15,382 bases of DNA, from positions 1 through 15,382 of the forward strand of contig CAJFUT010000216.1 in NCBI GenBank assembly GCA_904420255.1, given 5' to 3'. Positions 1-9,853 of this stretch are shown here, piece after piece. Under the pieces are notes generated by a model. The model searched no databases, was not told the origin of the DNA, and saw only the letters and a list, made by a program, of their open reading frames with translations. This DNA is from an uncultured Angelakisella sp. (GTDB lineage Bacteria; Bacillota; Clostridia; Oscillospirales; Ruminococcaceae). Positions within the stretch are counted from its first letter, which is position 1, and every line of letters begins with the position of its first letter. The position numbers and the translations under genes were made by a program.

Positions 1-378
1 ATCGCCGCGGCGGGGGTGCCGGTGATCTGCGGGCCCATCATCTCCACCCGCACCAAGCCGGAGCTGCGGAACCTGGACCGGCGCAACGCCGCCCTCCTGC
101 TGGAGGCGGGGGTCCGGGTGGCCATCAATACCGACGCCCCGGAGGTGCCCATCGACCTGCTGGCCACCCAGGCCGCTATCACGGTGGCGGCGGGGGTCCC
201 GGTGGAGCGGGCCCTGGAGCTGATCACCCGGAACCCCGCCGAAATCTGCGGCATCGGGGACCGGGTGGGGAGCCTGGCCCCCGGGCGGGACGCCGATGTG
301 CTGGTCTTTGACCGGGACCCCATTGGCCTGCTGGTGAAGCCGGTGCACATCCTGGTGGACGGGCGGCTGATGCGGTAG
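1..378 (+). CDS. Amidohydrolase family protein, C-terminal part (5' end outside window)
   Basis: The frame is open from base 1 and ends at the TAG at 376-378, giving about 125 C-terminal residues. The sequence looks like the end of a metal-dependent amidohydrolase of the imidazolonepropionase-like (COG1228) type. It has a segment STRTKPELRNL, then INTDAPEVP, whose Asp is in the position of the conserved barrel metal/catalytic Asp of this superfamily. It then has a helix ending in TRNPAEICGI and the typical closing stretch RVGSLAPGRDADVLVFD, which forms the small beta-sandwich domain, and finally VDGRLM. The substrate cannot be told from this fragment; a cyclic amide or peptide-like compound is possible. 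The first ATG/GTG codons in the fragment are internal, so no start is assigned. No clear T-rich terminator follows the stop. Confidence 0.8.
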   Translation: MAAAGVPVICGPIISTRTKPELRNLDRRNAALLLEAGVRVAINTDAPEVPIDLLATQAAITVAAGVPVERALELITRNPAEICGIGDRVGSLAPGRDADVLVFDRDPIGLLVKPVHILVDGRLMR

Positions 379-407
379 GGAAAAATGGAAAATCGCCCCA
401 TTTGCTC

Positions 408-436
408 TTGTAATTTTTCATAAATCAGGGTATACT
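408..436 (+). promoter_or_regulatory. Probable sigma-A promoter of hpf
   Basis: A -35 box TTGTAA at 408-413 is separated by 17 bp from a -10 box TATACT at 431-436 (5 of 6 matches to TATAAT). It lies in an AT-rich patch between the amidohydrolase stop and hpf, leaving a leader of about 65 nt before the hpf ATG. The same -35 hexamer and the same 17-bp spacing occur before ligA. Sigma-A use is inferred. Confidence 0.65.
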
Positions 437-509
437 GGAAATAAGGATTTTGGAGTATTGCCATAATTCCCCTGGTGGGAAAGGAATATAGAGAGCAAGG
501 AGTGATCTT

Positions 510-1037
510 ATGAACATCACGTACCTGGGCAGGAAAACCACGGTGAAGGACTCCTTCAAGGAGTATGCCGAAAAAAGGCTGAAACGCCTGGAAAAATTCT
601 TTGACGATGATCCCACTGTGACCATCGTGGTGACCAACCAGGGGGAGGATGAAACCGTGGAGGTCACCATCAAATCCCGGGGGATGTTCTTCCGGGGCGA
701 AAAGACCAGCCAGGACCGTCAGGTTTCCCTGGACCTGGTGGCGGACGCCCTCACAAGCCAGATCGTCCGCAACAAAACCCGCCTGGAGCGCCGTTTGAAG
801 GCCCCGCTGCCTATGCCGGAGGAGCCGGCCTATTCCGGGGCCGAAACCGACGCCGCCAACCTGGTCAAGACGAAAAAATTCCAGGTCAGCGTGATGGATG
901 TGGAGGAGGCCATCCTTCAGATGAACCTGCTGGGCCATGAGTTCTTCATGTTCCGCAGCGGGGAAACCGGAGAGATCAATGTGGTCTACCGGCGGAAGGA
1001 CGGGAACTACGGCCTGCTGGAGCCCATCCACGACTGA
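510..1037 (+). CDS. hpf: Long-form ribosome hibernation promoting factor HPF
   Basis: The 175-residue product binds the decoding region of the 30S subunit in slow growth and joins 70S ribosomes into inactive 100S dimers. It has the two-domain layout of long HPF. The N-terminal RaiA/YfiA-like domain covers residues 1 to about 100, starting MNITYLGRKTTVKDSFKEY. After a Pro/Glu-rich linker, the C-terminal dimerisation domain runs from about residue 120 (KTKKFQVSVMDVEEAI) through GHEFFMFR and NVVYRRKDGNYGLL. Length matches the family. The ATG at 510 has an AAGGAG Shine-Dalgarno at 497-502, seven bases upstream. The gene has its own promoter (408-436) and an intrinsic terminator (1058-1095), so it looks monocistronic. 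In Firmicutes such genes often respond to stress or stationary phase. No stress-sigma site was recognised here. Confidence 0.95.
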   Translation: MNITYLGRKTTVKDSFKEYAEKRLKRLEKFFDDDPTVTIVVTNQGEDETVEVTIKSRGMFFRGEKTSQDRQVSLDLVADALTSQIVRNKTRLERRLKAPLPMPEEPAYSGAETDAANLVKTKKFQVSVMDVEEAILQMNLLGHEFFMFRSGETGEINVVYRRKDGNYGLLEPIHD

Positions 1038-1057
1038 CGGTTCAGAACAGCATTTCG

Positions 1058-1095
1058 GCGGTGAGAGGCCTTCGCCGGCTTCTCACCGCTTTTTT
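1058..1095 (+). terminator. Intrinsic terminator after hpf
   Basis: Bases 1058-1070 pair with 1077-1089 in a 13-bp stem with one G-T wobble and a 6-nt loop (TTCGCC). A run of six T follows at 1090-1095. It lies 20 nt after the hpf stop and only 14 nt before the next ATG, so any read-through transcript would enter the methyltransferase gene directly. Confidence 0.85.
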
Positions 1096-1109
1096 GAGAG
1101 GACAAAGCC

Positions 1110-2240
1110 ATGGAACAACTGCTGCATTTCGCCTGCCCCTGCAATTTCGGCCTGGAGAGCGTCCTGGCGGGGGAGCTGAAAAGACTGGGCGCCCGGGAGG
1201 TCACCGCCGCCGACGGGCGGGTGGATTTCCGGGGCACCGCCGAGGATATCCCCCGGGCCAATCTCTGGCTGCGCACCGCGGAACGGGTGCTGGTGGTGCT
1301 GGGGAGCTTTCGGGCCACCTCCTTCAGCCAGCTTTTTGACGAGGTGGAAAAGCTCCCCTTTGAGGAATTCATCGGCAAAAAGGACCGCTTCCCGGTGAAG
1401 GGATGGTCCCTCAATTCCCAGCTTCACAGCGTGCCGGACTGCCAGTCCATCATCAAGAAGGCGGCGGTGAAGCGGCTGGGGAAAAAATATGGGGTCGCCT
1501 GGTTCGAGGAGACCGGCGCCCTTTACCAAATCCAGTTTTCCATCCTCAAGGACACCGTCACCATTATGCTGGATACCTCGGGGCAGGGGCTCCACAAACG
1601 GGGCTACCGCCCGGTTTCCAACCTGGCTCCCATCAAGGAAACCCTGGCGGCGGGGATTCTGGACATCGCCCGGATCTATCCCGACACCCGGCTCTATGAT
1701 CCCTTCTGCGGCAGCGGCACCTTCCTGGTGGAGGCGGCCCTCAAGGCCCGCAACCTGGCCCCGGGCCTGCGCCGGCGCTTTGCCGCTGAGAGCTGGAGCT
1801 GCCTTCCCGCCGGGGTCTGGCAGGCCCAGCGGGGGGAGGCCCTCTCCAAAATCCGCCGGGAGGTCACCTTCCGGGCCTTCGGCAGCGACATCAGCCCTGA
1901 GGCCCTGGAAATTTCGGCGGGGAGCGCCAAACGGGCGGAGGTGTCCGGCCTGGTGGAGCTGCGGCAGATGGATGTCCGGGATTTCCAGGTGCCGGAGGAG
2001 AAGTCCATTGTGGTCTGCAATCCGCCTTACGGGGAGCGGCTCCTGGACCTGCAGGAGGCCCGGGAGCTCTGCCGGGTGATGGGGCGGGTGTTCCGGCCCT
2101 CGGACCGGGTGGGATATTTCATCATCAGCTCCCTGGAAGACTTTGAGCACCTGTTTGGACGCCGGGCGGACAAGCGCCGCAAGCTTTACAACGGCATGGT
2201 GAAATGCCAGCTTTATATGTATTTCCCCCAAAAGGGCTGA
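1110..2240 (+). CDS. THUMP-domain class I RNA methyltransferase (YpsC / RlmL N-terminal-like)
   Basis: The 376-residue product is a SAM-dependent RNA base methyltransferase, most likely acting on 23S rRNA by analogy with the N-terminal half of E. coli RlmL; the exact target is not shown. An N-terminal ferredoxin-like plus THUMP region (about residues 5-155) leads into the linker GLHKRGYRP and then a Rossmann-fold methyltransferase domain. That domain has motif I DPFCGSGT (D197 onward) and the N-type catalytic motif NPPYGER (N304 onward), as in enzymes that methylate an exocyclic or ring nitrogen. Length agrees with Gram-positive YpsC (about 380 residues). The ATG at 1110 follows GAGAGGAC. No promoter was recognised between the hpf terminator and the start, so it may depend on read-through or on a promoter inside hpf. 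It converges with the ferritin-like gene. Confidence 0.9.
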   Translation: MEQLLHFACPCNFGLESVLAGELKRLGAREVTAADGRVDFRGTAEDIPRANLWLRTAERVLVVLGSFRATSFSQLFDEVEKLPFEEFIGKKDRFPVKGWSLNSQLHSVPDCQSIIKKAAVKRLGKKYGVAWFEETGALYQIQFSILKDTVTIMLDTSGQGLHKRGYRPVSNLAPIKETLAAGILDIARIYPDTRLYDPFCGSGTFLVEAALKARNLAPGLRRRFAAESWSCLPAGVWQAQRGEALSKIRREVTFRAFGSDISPEALEISAGSAKRAEVSGLVELRQMDVRDFQVPEEKSIVVCNPPYGERLLDLQEARELCRVMGRVFRPSDRVGYFIISSLEDFEHLFGRRADKRRKLYNGMVKCQLYMYFPQKG

Positions 2241-2253
2241 GCCTATTGGGGAA

Positions 2254-2294
2254 GCCCCGGGGAAGGGCCGCTTCGGTGTGCCCTGCCCCGGGGC
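2254..2294. terminator. GC-rich hairpin between convergent genes, possible bidirectional terminator
   Basis: Bases 2254-2267 pair with 2281-2294 over 14 positions with a single mismatch, around a 13-nt loop that itself contains CCG/CGG. It sits 14 nt after the methyltransferase stop and 27 nt beyond the ferritin-like stop, where a shared terminator would be expected. Neither side has a strong T run, so factor-independent termination is uncertain. Confidence 0.45.
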
Positions 2295-2320
2295 GCTGCT
2301 GTTTCTGCCGTCCCACAGCT

Positions 2321-2836
2321 TCATTTTTCCTGGCTGGGGCAGCGGCATTGGGTGATCATCTCCCGGAGGAGCTGGGCGTGGTGGGATTCGTCCATGGCGA
2401 TGCGCCGCAGCACCTGGCGTATTTTCTGGTCGGAGATCTGGGAGGCCGCCTTCAGATAGGCGTCCACCGCCGCCACCTCGTCGGCCAGGCTCGCCAGCAG
2501 GGCGCCGCAGAGGTCCTTTCGGTAATTTACCAGTGAGCCGCTCCACCATTGGCGGGACTTTTCCCCGGCAAAATCGGGAGTCCCTCCGCAGAGCAGGATC
2601 AGCCTGCCCAGCATCTCGAAATGCCGCATCTCCACAATAGCGATGCCCCGGAGGGCTTCGCTGATTTCATTGCGGGCCCTGCTTAAAACCATGCTTTGGT
2701 AGCAATACTGGGTAATGGCTCCCAGCTCGCTTTTCCGGCCGGCGTAAAGGTTCTTCAGCAGGGGGACCCAGGCGGAGTTGGGGCGGGAAACCTCCAGGGG
2801 AGGATAGGGAAGGGGGCACTGGTAGATTTTGTCCAT
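2321..2836 (-). CDS. Ferritin-like four-helix di-metal protein
   Basis: The 171-residue product folds as a ferritin-like four-helix bundle. The metal-ligand pattern is visible: Glu37 in helix 1 (KSELGAITQY), Glu69 and His72 in helix 2 (VEMRHFE), Glu120 in helix 3 (ADEVAAV), and Glu150 and His153 in helix 4 (MDESHHAQ). This is the E, ExxH, E, ExxH set of rubrerythrin/ferritin-type di-iron or di-manganese sites. There is no rubredoxin domain. The protein ends in CRCPSQEK, which adds a Cys-x-Cys pair (C164, C166), and a short proline-rich head precedes helix 1. The CAT start complement is at 2834-2836, with GAGGTG five bases upstream on the minus strand. The role could be metal or peroxide handling, or a spore-coat-associated ferritin-like function. 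The neighbours (yunB divergent, methyltransferase convergent) do not decide it. Confidence 0.8.
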   Translation of the reverse strand: MDKIYQCPLPYPPLEVSRPNSAWVPLLKNLYAGRKSELGAITQYCYQSMVLSRARNEISEALRGIAIVEMRHFEMLGRLILLCGGTPDFAGEKSRQWWSGSLVNYRKDLCGALLASLADEVAAVDAYLKAASQISDQKIRQVLRRIAMDESHHAQLLREMITQCRCPSQEK

Positions 2837-2956
2837 ATTAACACCTCATTTTTCAGATAGCACCCTTCCATCCTATGCGGGCGTCGCTTTTCGGTCAGGA
2901 TTCAACCCCGGGGCCGGAGGGGAATATACTGGGAAAGAAAGGTGAGGTGGCGGGAA

Positions 2957-3649
2957 ATGCTGGTCCAAAAGCGGAGAAAAAGCAAAAAAAGAAAATTTCG
3001 CATCAAATGCCTCCTGGCGGCCCTGGCCCTTCTGGGAGGGCTGGCGGCGGCGGACATCCAGCTGCGCCCCGCGGTGACCGCCGCGGCGGAAAGCCAGGCC
3101 ATGCTCTATGCCACCCAGGCCATCCAGGACACGGTATACAGCCAGGTGAGCCAGATGGAGCTGCAGTACGGCGACCTGGTGCGCCTCACCTACAGCGATC
3201 AGGGGAGCGTCACCTCCCTCCAGACCGATATGCTGGCCATGTCCAAATTCCAGTCCTCCGTCACCAGCTCCATCATCCAGCGGATCCTGCTTTTTGAGAA
3301 CCACCGGCTGCTGCTCCCCATCGGCACCCTCACCGGCAGTCCCATCCTTTCCGGGCGGGGCCCGGAGGTGGAGATCAAGCTGGTCCCCTCCAGCTTTGTG
3401 GAAACCCAGATCCGCAACGAGTTCGATTCAGAGGGGATCAACCAGACCCGGCACCAGGTCATCCTCAATGTGAAGATGGATATTCAGGCGGTGCTGCCGG
3501 GCTATTCCATCTCCTCCCGGGTGGATACCGACATCTGCCTGGCGGAAACGGTGATTGTGGGGCTGGTGCCCAGCGCCTTCACCCTGGTTTCCGACGGCAC
3601 CGACCCCCTGGTGGGCCTGATCCAGGACTACGGCGCGGCGGAGGGATGA
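2957..3649 (+). CDS. yunB: Sporulation protein YunB
   Basis: The 230-residue product matches the YunB family, which in B. subtilis is made under sigma E in the mother cell and supports normal spore cortex formation. A strongly basic head (KRRKSKKRKFR, residues 5-15) is followed by one membrane segment (about residues 18-32), with the rest outside. Family-like segments include IQDTVYSQV, the central VKLTY-like LVRLTYSDQGSV, a TGSPILSGRGPEV turn, RHQVILNVKMDIQAVLPGY, and a closing LVPSAFTLVSDG. The in-frame GTG at 2942 is rejected as the start because AAGGTGAGG (2938-2946) is placed correctly for the ATG at 2957. A TATACT box at 2925-2930 has no convincing -35, and I could not find a good sigma-E promoter. 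The gene runs divergently from the ferritin-like gene. Confidence 0.88.
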   Translation: MLVQKRRKSKKRKFRIKCLLAALALLGGLAAADIQLRPAVTAAAESQAMLYATQAIQDTVYSQVSQMELQYGDLVRLTYSDQGSVTSLQTDMLAMSKFQSSVTSSIIQRILLFENHRLLLPIGTLTGSPILSGRGPEVEIKLVPSSFVETQIRNEFDSEGINQTRHQVILNVKMDIQAVLPGYSISSRVDTDICLAETVIVGLVPSAFTLVSDGTDPLVGLIQDYGAAEG

Positions 3650-3668
3650 AGCTTTGCGGCCGTGGGGC

Positions 3669-3718
3669 CGGAAGGGGCGCGCGTCTGCTTCCGCTGGGGT
3701 TTTGCATGGCAAAATACC
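3669..3718 (+). terminator. Two weak hairpins after yunB, possible terminator
   Basis: Bases 3669-3674 (CGGAAG) pair with 3688-3693 (CTTCCG) around a 13-nt loop, followed by a GGGGTTTT run. That run also begins a second hairpin in which TTTTGC pairs with GCAAAA around ATG, flanked by GGG/CCC, ending at 3718. Either could end yunB transcription, but neither has a long T tract. The rest of 3650-3804 holds the ligA promoter and nothing else that I recognise. Confidence 0.3.
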
Positions 3719-3749
3719 CGGGTTGGGGCTTTTCGCGGGGTTTCCAATA

Positions 3750-3778
3750 TTGTAATGACAAACAAAATATGGTAAACT
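3750..3778 (+). promoter_or_regulatory. Probable sigma-A promoter of the ligA-gatCAB operon
   Basis: TTGTAA at 3750-3755 and TAAACT at 3773-3778 are 17 bp apart. The -10 is preceded by TGG (3770-3772), an extended -10 TGn motif. The region is distinctly AT-rich inside GC-rich sequence, and the ligA start is 26 nt further on. Confidence 0.6.
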
Positions 3779-3789
3779 TATTTAGTTAA

Positions 3790-6062
<2,273 letters not shown>

Positions 6063-6076
6063 GAGGAGAAACAGCC

Positions 6077-7540
6077 ATGAATCTGTATCAACATACCGCC
6101 AGGGAGCTTTCCCGGATGCTGCGGGAAAAGGAGTGCAGCGCCAGGGAGATCCTCCAGTCGGTCTTTGACCGTATCGACGCCTGCGATGAAAAGGTGGGAG
6201 CCTACCTGACCCTGGACCGGGAGGGGGCCATGGCCGCCGCCGGGCGGGTGGACGAGAAAATCGCCGCCGGGGAGGAGCCGGGCCCGCTGGCCGGCATCCC
6301 CGTGGCGGTGAAGGACAACATCTGCACCAAGGGGCTGCTGACCACCTGCGCCTCCCGGATGCTGTACAACTTCGTCCCCCCCTACAACGCCACGGTGATG
6401 GAGAAGCTGGAGACCGCCGGCTGCGTCGTCCCCGGCAAGGTGAATATGGATGAGTTCGCCATGGGCTCCTCCTGTGAAACCTCTTATTTCAAAAAGACCC
6501 ACAATCCCCACGATCTGGACCGGGTCCCCGGAGGCTCCTCCGGCGGCTCGGCCGCCGCTGTGGCCGCCGGGGAGGCGGTCCTTTCCCTGGGCAGCGATAC
6601 CGGCGGCTCCATCCGCCAGCCCGCTTCCTGCTGCGGGGTCATCGGCCTGAAGCCCACCTACGGCAGCGTTTCCCGGTACGGGCTGGTGGCTTTCGCCTCC
6701 TCCCTGGACCAGATCGGCCCCATGGGCCGCTGCGTGGAGGATGTGGCGGCTCTCTACAGTGTCATCTGCGGCCGGGATCCCATGGACGCCACCACCGCCC
6801 GCCGGGAGTATCCCGACTTTGCCTCCCTCCTTAAAGGGGAGGTGAAGGGGCTGCGGATCGGTGTCCCCAAGGAATACTTCGGCCCCGGGGTGGACCCCGA
6901 GGTGAAGGACCTGGTGCATCAGGCTCTCCGGGAGCTGGAGGCCGCCGGGGCCACCCTGGTGGAGCTGAGCCTTCCCGGCACCGATTACGCCCTCTCCGCC
7001 TACTACATCATCTCCTCCGCCGAGGCATCCTCCAACCTGGCCCGGTTCGACGGGGTCAAATACGGCTTCCGGGCCGAGAGCTTCGACGGCCTCACCGATA
7101 TGTATGAAAAGACCCGGAGCCAGGGCTTTGGGGACGAGGTGAAGCGCCGGATCATGCTGGGGACCTTTGTGCTCAGCTCCGGCTACTACGACGCCTATTA
7201 CAACAAGGCCAAGCTGTTCCAGAAGGCCCTGCGGAACGAGTTTTCCCAGGCGTTCCAGTCCTGCGATATCATCGCGACCCCCACCGCCCCCGGCATTGCC
7301 TTCCGCCTGGGGGAAAATATCGGGGATCCCCTGAAGATGTACGCCTCCGACGTCTGCACCGTGGCCGTCAATATTGCCGGCCTGCCGGGGCTCTCGGTGC
7401 CCTGCGGCACCTCCCAGGGGATGCCGGTGGGGCTCCAGTTTATCGGCCCCCGGTTTTCCGAGGAGCGGCTTTTTGACGCCGCCTACGCCTTCCAGAACCT
7501 GCGGGGCGGAAGCCTCTGCACCATCCCGGAGCTGGGTTAA
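6077..7540 (+). CDS. gatA: Asp-tRNA(Asn)/Glu-tRNA(Gln) amidotransferase subunit A
   Basis: The 487-residue glutaminase subunit releases ammonia from glutamine and passes it through the complex to GatB. It is an amidase-signature enzyme, and the Ser-cisSer-Lys triad is complete at the same numbers as in well-studied GatA: Lys79 in VAVKDNICTKG, Ser154 in PGGSSGGS, and Ser178 in DTGGSIRQPAS. Other family landmarks are NVDEFAMGS-like VNMDEFAMGSS, GLKPTYGSVSRYGLVAFASS and PVGLQFIGPRFSE. The ATG at 6077 follows GAGAGGAG. It lies between gatC and gatB in one operon with 14-15 nt gaps. Confidence 0.98.
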   Translation: MNLYQHTARELSRMLREKECSAREILQSVFDRIDACDEKVGAYLTLDREGAMAAAGRVDEKIAAGEEPGPLAGIPVAVKDNICTKGLLTTCASRMLYNFVPPYNATVMEKLETAGCVVPGKVNMDEFAMGSSCETSYFKKTHNPHDLDRVPGGSSGGSAAAVAAGEAVLSLGSDTGGSIRQPASCCGVIGLKPTYGSVSRYGLVAFASSLDQIGPMGRCVEDVAALYSVICGRDPMDATTARREYPDFASLLKGEVKGLRIGVPKEYFGPGVDPEVKDLVHQALRELEAAGATLVELSLPGTDYALSAYYIISSAEASSNLARFDGVKYGFRAESFDGLTDMYEKTRSQGFGDEVKRRIMLGTFVLSSGYYDAYYNKAKLFQKALRNEFSQAFQSCDIIATPTAPGIAFRLGENIGDPLKMYASDVCTVAVNIAGLPGLSVPCGTSQGMPVGLQFIGPRFSEERLFDAAYAFQNLRGGSLCTIPELG

Positions 7541-7555
7541 AGGAGGAGGATTGCC

Positions 7556-8992
7556 ATGAAATATACCACCGTCATCGGTCTGGAGGTCCATGCGGAGCTC
7601 TCCACCAAAACCAAGATCTATTGCAGCTGCAAAAACTCCTTCGGCTCCGAGGTGAATTCCAACTGCTGCCCCAACTGCACCGGTATGCCCGGCAGCCTTC
7701 CCACCCTCAATGAGAAGGTGGTGGAATATGCCGTCCGGATGGGCTACGCCACCAACTGCACCATCAACGGCGTCTGCAAGGCGGACCGGAAGAACTACTT
7801 CTATCCCGACCTTCCCAAGGCCTACCAGATTTCCCAGTACGACATCCCCCTCTGCGAGCACGGCTATGTGGATATCCTCACCGACGAGGAGGGGACCACC
7901 CGGCGCATCGGCATCACCCGCATCCACATCGAGGAGGACGCCGGCAAGCTGATCCATTCGGACAATTTCGACGGGAGCCTGGTGGACCTGAACCGCTGCG
8001 GCGTGCCCCTCATCGAGATCGTATCCGAGCCGGACCTCCGCTCCGCCCAGGAGGCCAAGGCCTACCTGGACACCATCCGGGGCATCCTCCAATATCTGGA
8101 TATCTCCGACTGCAAGATGCAGGAGGGTTCCATCCGCTGCGACGTCAACGTTTCGGTGATGCCGGAGGGTTCGGACAAATTCGGCACCCGGTGTGAAATG
8201 AAGAACGTCAACGGCTTTTCCGCCGTGGAACGGGCTATTGCCTATGAGGCAAAGCGCCAGATGGAGGTGCTGGAGGCCGGCGGGGTCATTGCCCAGGAAA
8301 CCCGGCGCTGGGACGACATCGCGGGGAAGAACTACCTGCTGCGCTCCAAGGAGGACGCCCAGGATTACCGCTATTTCCCCGAGCCGGACCTGGGGGTCAT
8401 CGTGGTGGAGGAGGAGAAGCTGGAGGAGCTGCGCCGCAGCATCCCGGAGCTTCCGGTGCACCGCCTCCTGCGGTACCGCAGGGAGATGGGGCTGCCCTAT
8501 TTTGACGCCAACCTCCTCTGCGAGAACCCCGACAAGGCCGCATACTTCGAGGCCTGCGCGGCCCTGGGAAGCTGCCAGCCCAAGGCCATCTCCAACTGGC
8601 TGCTGGGGGATGTTTCCCGGATTCTCAACGAAAAGAACCGCACCATTGACGATGTGGCCATGACCCCGGAGAGCCTCTGCGCCATGATCGCCCTCATTGA
8701 CAAGGGGACCATCTCCAACACCGCCGGCAAAACGGTGCTGGAGGAGATCATCTTCAGCGGAAAGACCCCGGACCAGGTGGTGGAGGAAAAGGGCCTGGCC
8801 CAGATCAGCGACACCGCCGCTCTGGAGGCCATTGTCCAGGAGGTGCTGGACAGCAACGCCAAGGTGGTGGCGGACTATAAGGGCGGCAAGAGCAATGCCC
8901 TGGGCTTCCTGGTGGGGCAGTGTATGCGCCGCAGCAAGGGCCAGGGGAACCCCACCGTCATCCGGCAGCTTTTGGAAAAGGCGCTGGGTTAA
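7556..8992 (+). CDS. gatB: Asp-tRNA(Asn)/Glu-tRNA(Gln) amidotransferase subunit B
   Basis: The 478-residue kinase/transamidase subunit binds the mischarged tRNA, activates the Glu or Asp carboxylate with ATP, and adds ammonia from GatA. The opening IGLEVHAEL carries conserved E10 and H12 of the active site. C23, C25, C38 and C41 (Cys-x-Cys and Cys-x-x-Cys) form the zinc-site pattern found in many but not all GatB proteins. Further landmarks are RKNYFYPDLPKAYQISQYD, IHIEEDAGKLIH, GVPLIEIVSEPD, RCDVNVS and RCEMKNVNG. The C-terminal YqeY-like helical domain, which contacts tRNA, covers about the last 150 residues and ends VGQCMRRSKGQGNP. The ATG at 7556 follows AAAGGAGGAGG. It is the last amidotransferase gene, with 74 nt before the next ORF. 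Confidence 0.98.
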   Translation: MKYTTVIGLEVHAELSTKTKIYCSCKNSFGSEVNSNCCPNCTGMPGSLPTLNEKVVEYAVRMGYATNCTINGVCKADRKNYFYPDLPKAYQISQYDIPLCEHGYVDILTDEEGTTRRIGITRIHIEEDAGKLIHSDNFDGSLVDLNRCGVPLIEIVSEPDLRSAQEAKAYLDTIRGILQYLDISDCKMQEGSIRCDVNVSVMPEGSDKFGTRCEMKNVNGFSAVERAIAYEAKRQMEVLEAGGVIAQETRRWDDIAGKNYLLRSKEDAQDYRYFPEPDLGVIVVEEEKLEELRRSIPELPVHRLLRYRREMGLPYFDANLLCENPDKAAYFEACAALGSCQPKAISNWLLGDVSRILNEKNRTIDDVAMTPESLCAMIALIDKGTISNTAGKTVLEEIIFSGKTPDQVVEEKGLAQISDTAALEAIVQEVLDSNAKVVADYKGGKSNALGFLVGQCMRRSKGQGNPTVIRQLLEKALG

Positions 8993-9066
8993 TTTAGCGC
9001 CGGCTGGATATCCTATCACCATGGGTCCGCATCTGGAAAGAGCATACGGAAAGGAGCTTCCAAAAC

Positions 9067-9756
9067 GTGAACAATTGGCTCAATAAGCTGGAGCGCAGGT
9101 TCGGCAGGTTTGGCATCCCAAATCTGATGATGTATATCACCTCCACCACTCTGGTCCTCACCCTGGTGGAGATGTTCGGCGGCGTCCCCATCAGCAGCTG
9201 GCTTTCTTTCAGCCGGACGCTGATCCTGGAGGGGCAGGTGTGGCGGCTGGTCACCTTCCTGTTTGTGGGCTCCGGCTGGAACCTTTTCTCCCTGATCCTG
9301 ATGCTGTATTTTTATTACTGGATCGGCTGCCGGCTGGAATATGCCTGGGGGACCTTCCAATTCACCCTTTATTACCTCCTGGGGACAGTGGGTGCCGTGA
9401 TCGGCGGCTTCATCACCGGCAGCGCCGACGCCACCTACCTGAACCTCTCCCTTTTCCTGGCCTATGCCGCCCTGTTCCCCAACGAGGAGATCCTCTTTAT
9501 GATGTTCCTGCCCATCAAGGTGAAGTATCTGGCCTATCTGGACTGGATCATCTTCGGCGCCACCATCATCTTTTCCTCGGTGCCCTCCAAGATCGCCGCG
9601 GTGCTGGCCCTTATCAATTACTTCATCTTCTTCTGGCCTTATATCTCCGGCAGCATCCGCAATTATTTCAAATACCGCAAGGTCCGCAACAACTTCCGCA
9701 ACCAGATGCGCAGGGACAATGTCCGGCGCGGCCCCTGGGACGGCAGCGGCAGGTAA
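9067..9756 (+). CDS. Rhomboid-fold membrane protein lacking protease catalytic residues (pseudoprotease-like)
   Basis: The 229-residue protein looks like a six-segment rhomboid/Derlin-type membrane protein. Visible marks are a WR pair after the first loop (W59-R60 in GQVWRLVTFLF), the helix-2/3 turn CRLEYAWGTFQF like the rhomboid G-x-x-x-E-x-x-x-G turn, the small-residue helix LLGTVGAVIGGF, and the post-helix segment FPNEEILFMMFLPIKVK. Where an active rhomboid has Gly-x-Ser-Gly, this protein reads YLNLSLFLAYAALFP. There is not a single histidine in the whole protein, so the Ser-His dyad cannot exist. A basic cytoplasmic tail (about residues 198-229) follows. The start is GTG at 9067, with AAAGGAG at 9050-9056. 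It is co-directional with gatB and ends before a strong terminator. The function is unknown; chaperone or quality-control roles are known for inactive rhomboids in eukaryotes only. Confidence 0.72.
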   Translation: MNNWLNKLERRFGRFGIPNLMMYITSTTLVLTLVEMFGGVPISSWLSFSRTLILEGQVWRLVTFLFVGSGWNLFSLILMLYFYYWIGCRLEYAWGTFQFTLYYLLGTVGAVIGGFITGSADATYLNLSLFLAYAALFPNEEILFMMFLPIKVKYLAYLDWIIFGATIIFSSVPSKIAAVLALINYFIFFWPYISGSIRNYFKYRKVRNNFRNQMRRDNVRRGPWDGSGR

Positions 9757-9777
9757 CAAAATCCCAAATACAGGAAC

Positions 9778-9825
9778 AGGCCCTTTCCCCGGACTTGGCT
9801 TTCGGGGGGAGGGCCTTGTTTTTTT
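9778..9825 (+). terminator. Strong intrinsic terminator ending the ligA-gatCAB-rhomboid-like unit
   Basis: Bases 9778-9791 pair with 9803-9816 in a 14-bp stem with two G-T wobbles and an 11-nt loop, followed by TG and seven T at 9819-9825. It isolates the housekeeping genes from the spoIIIA operon. Confidence 0.9.
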
Positions 9826-9853
9826 GTCCGCCGGCGGGGGCGGGCCCTCCCCT

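Noticed and set aside
1083..2549. 488-codon minus-strand open frame opposite the methyltransferase
   Set aside because: It overlaps a well-supported + strand gene and also the ferritin-like gene in another frame; shadow of GC-rich sequence.
2925..2930. TATACT as a yunB promoter -10
   Set aside because: No acceptable -35 for sigma A or sigma E at the right distance, so it is not listed as a promoter.
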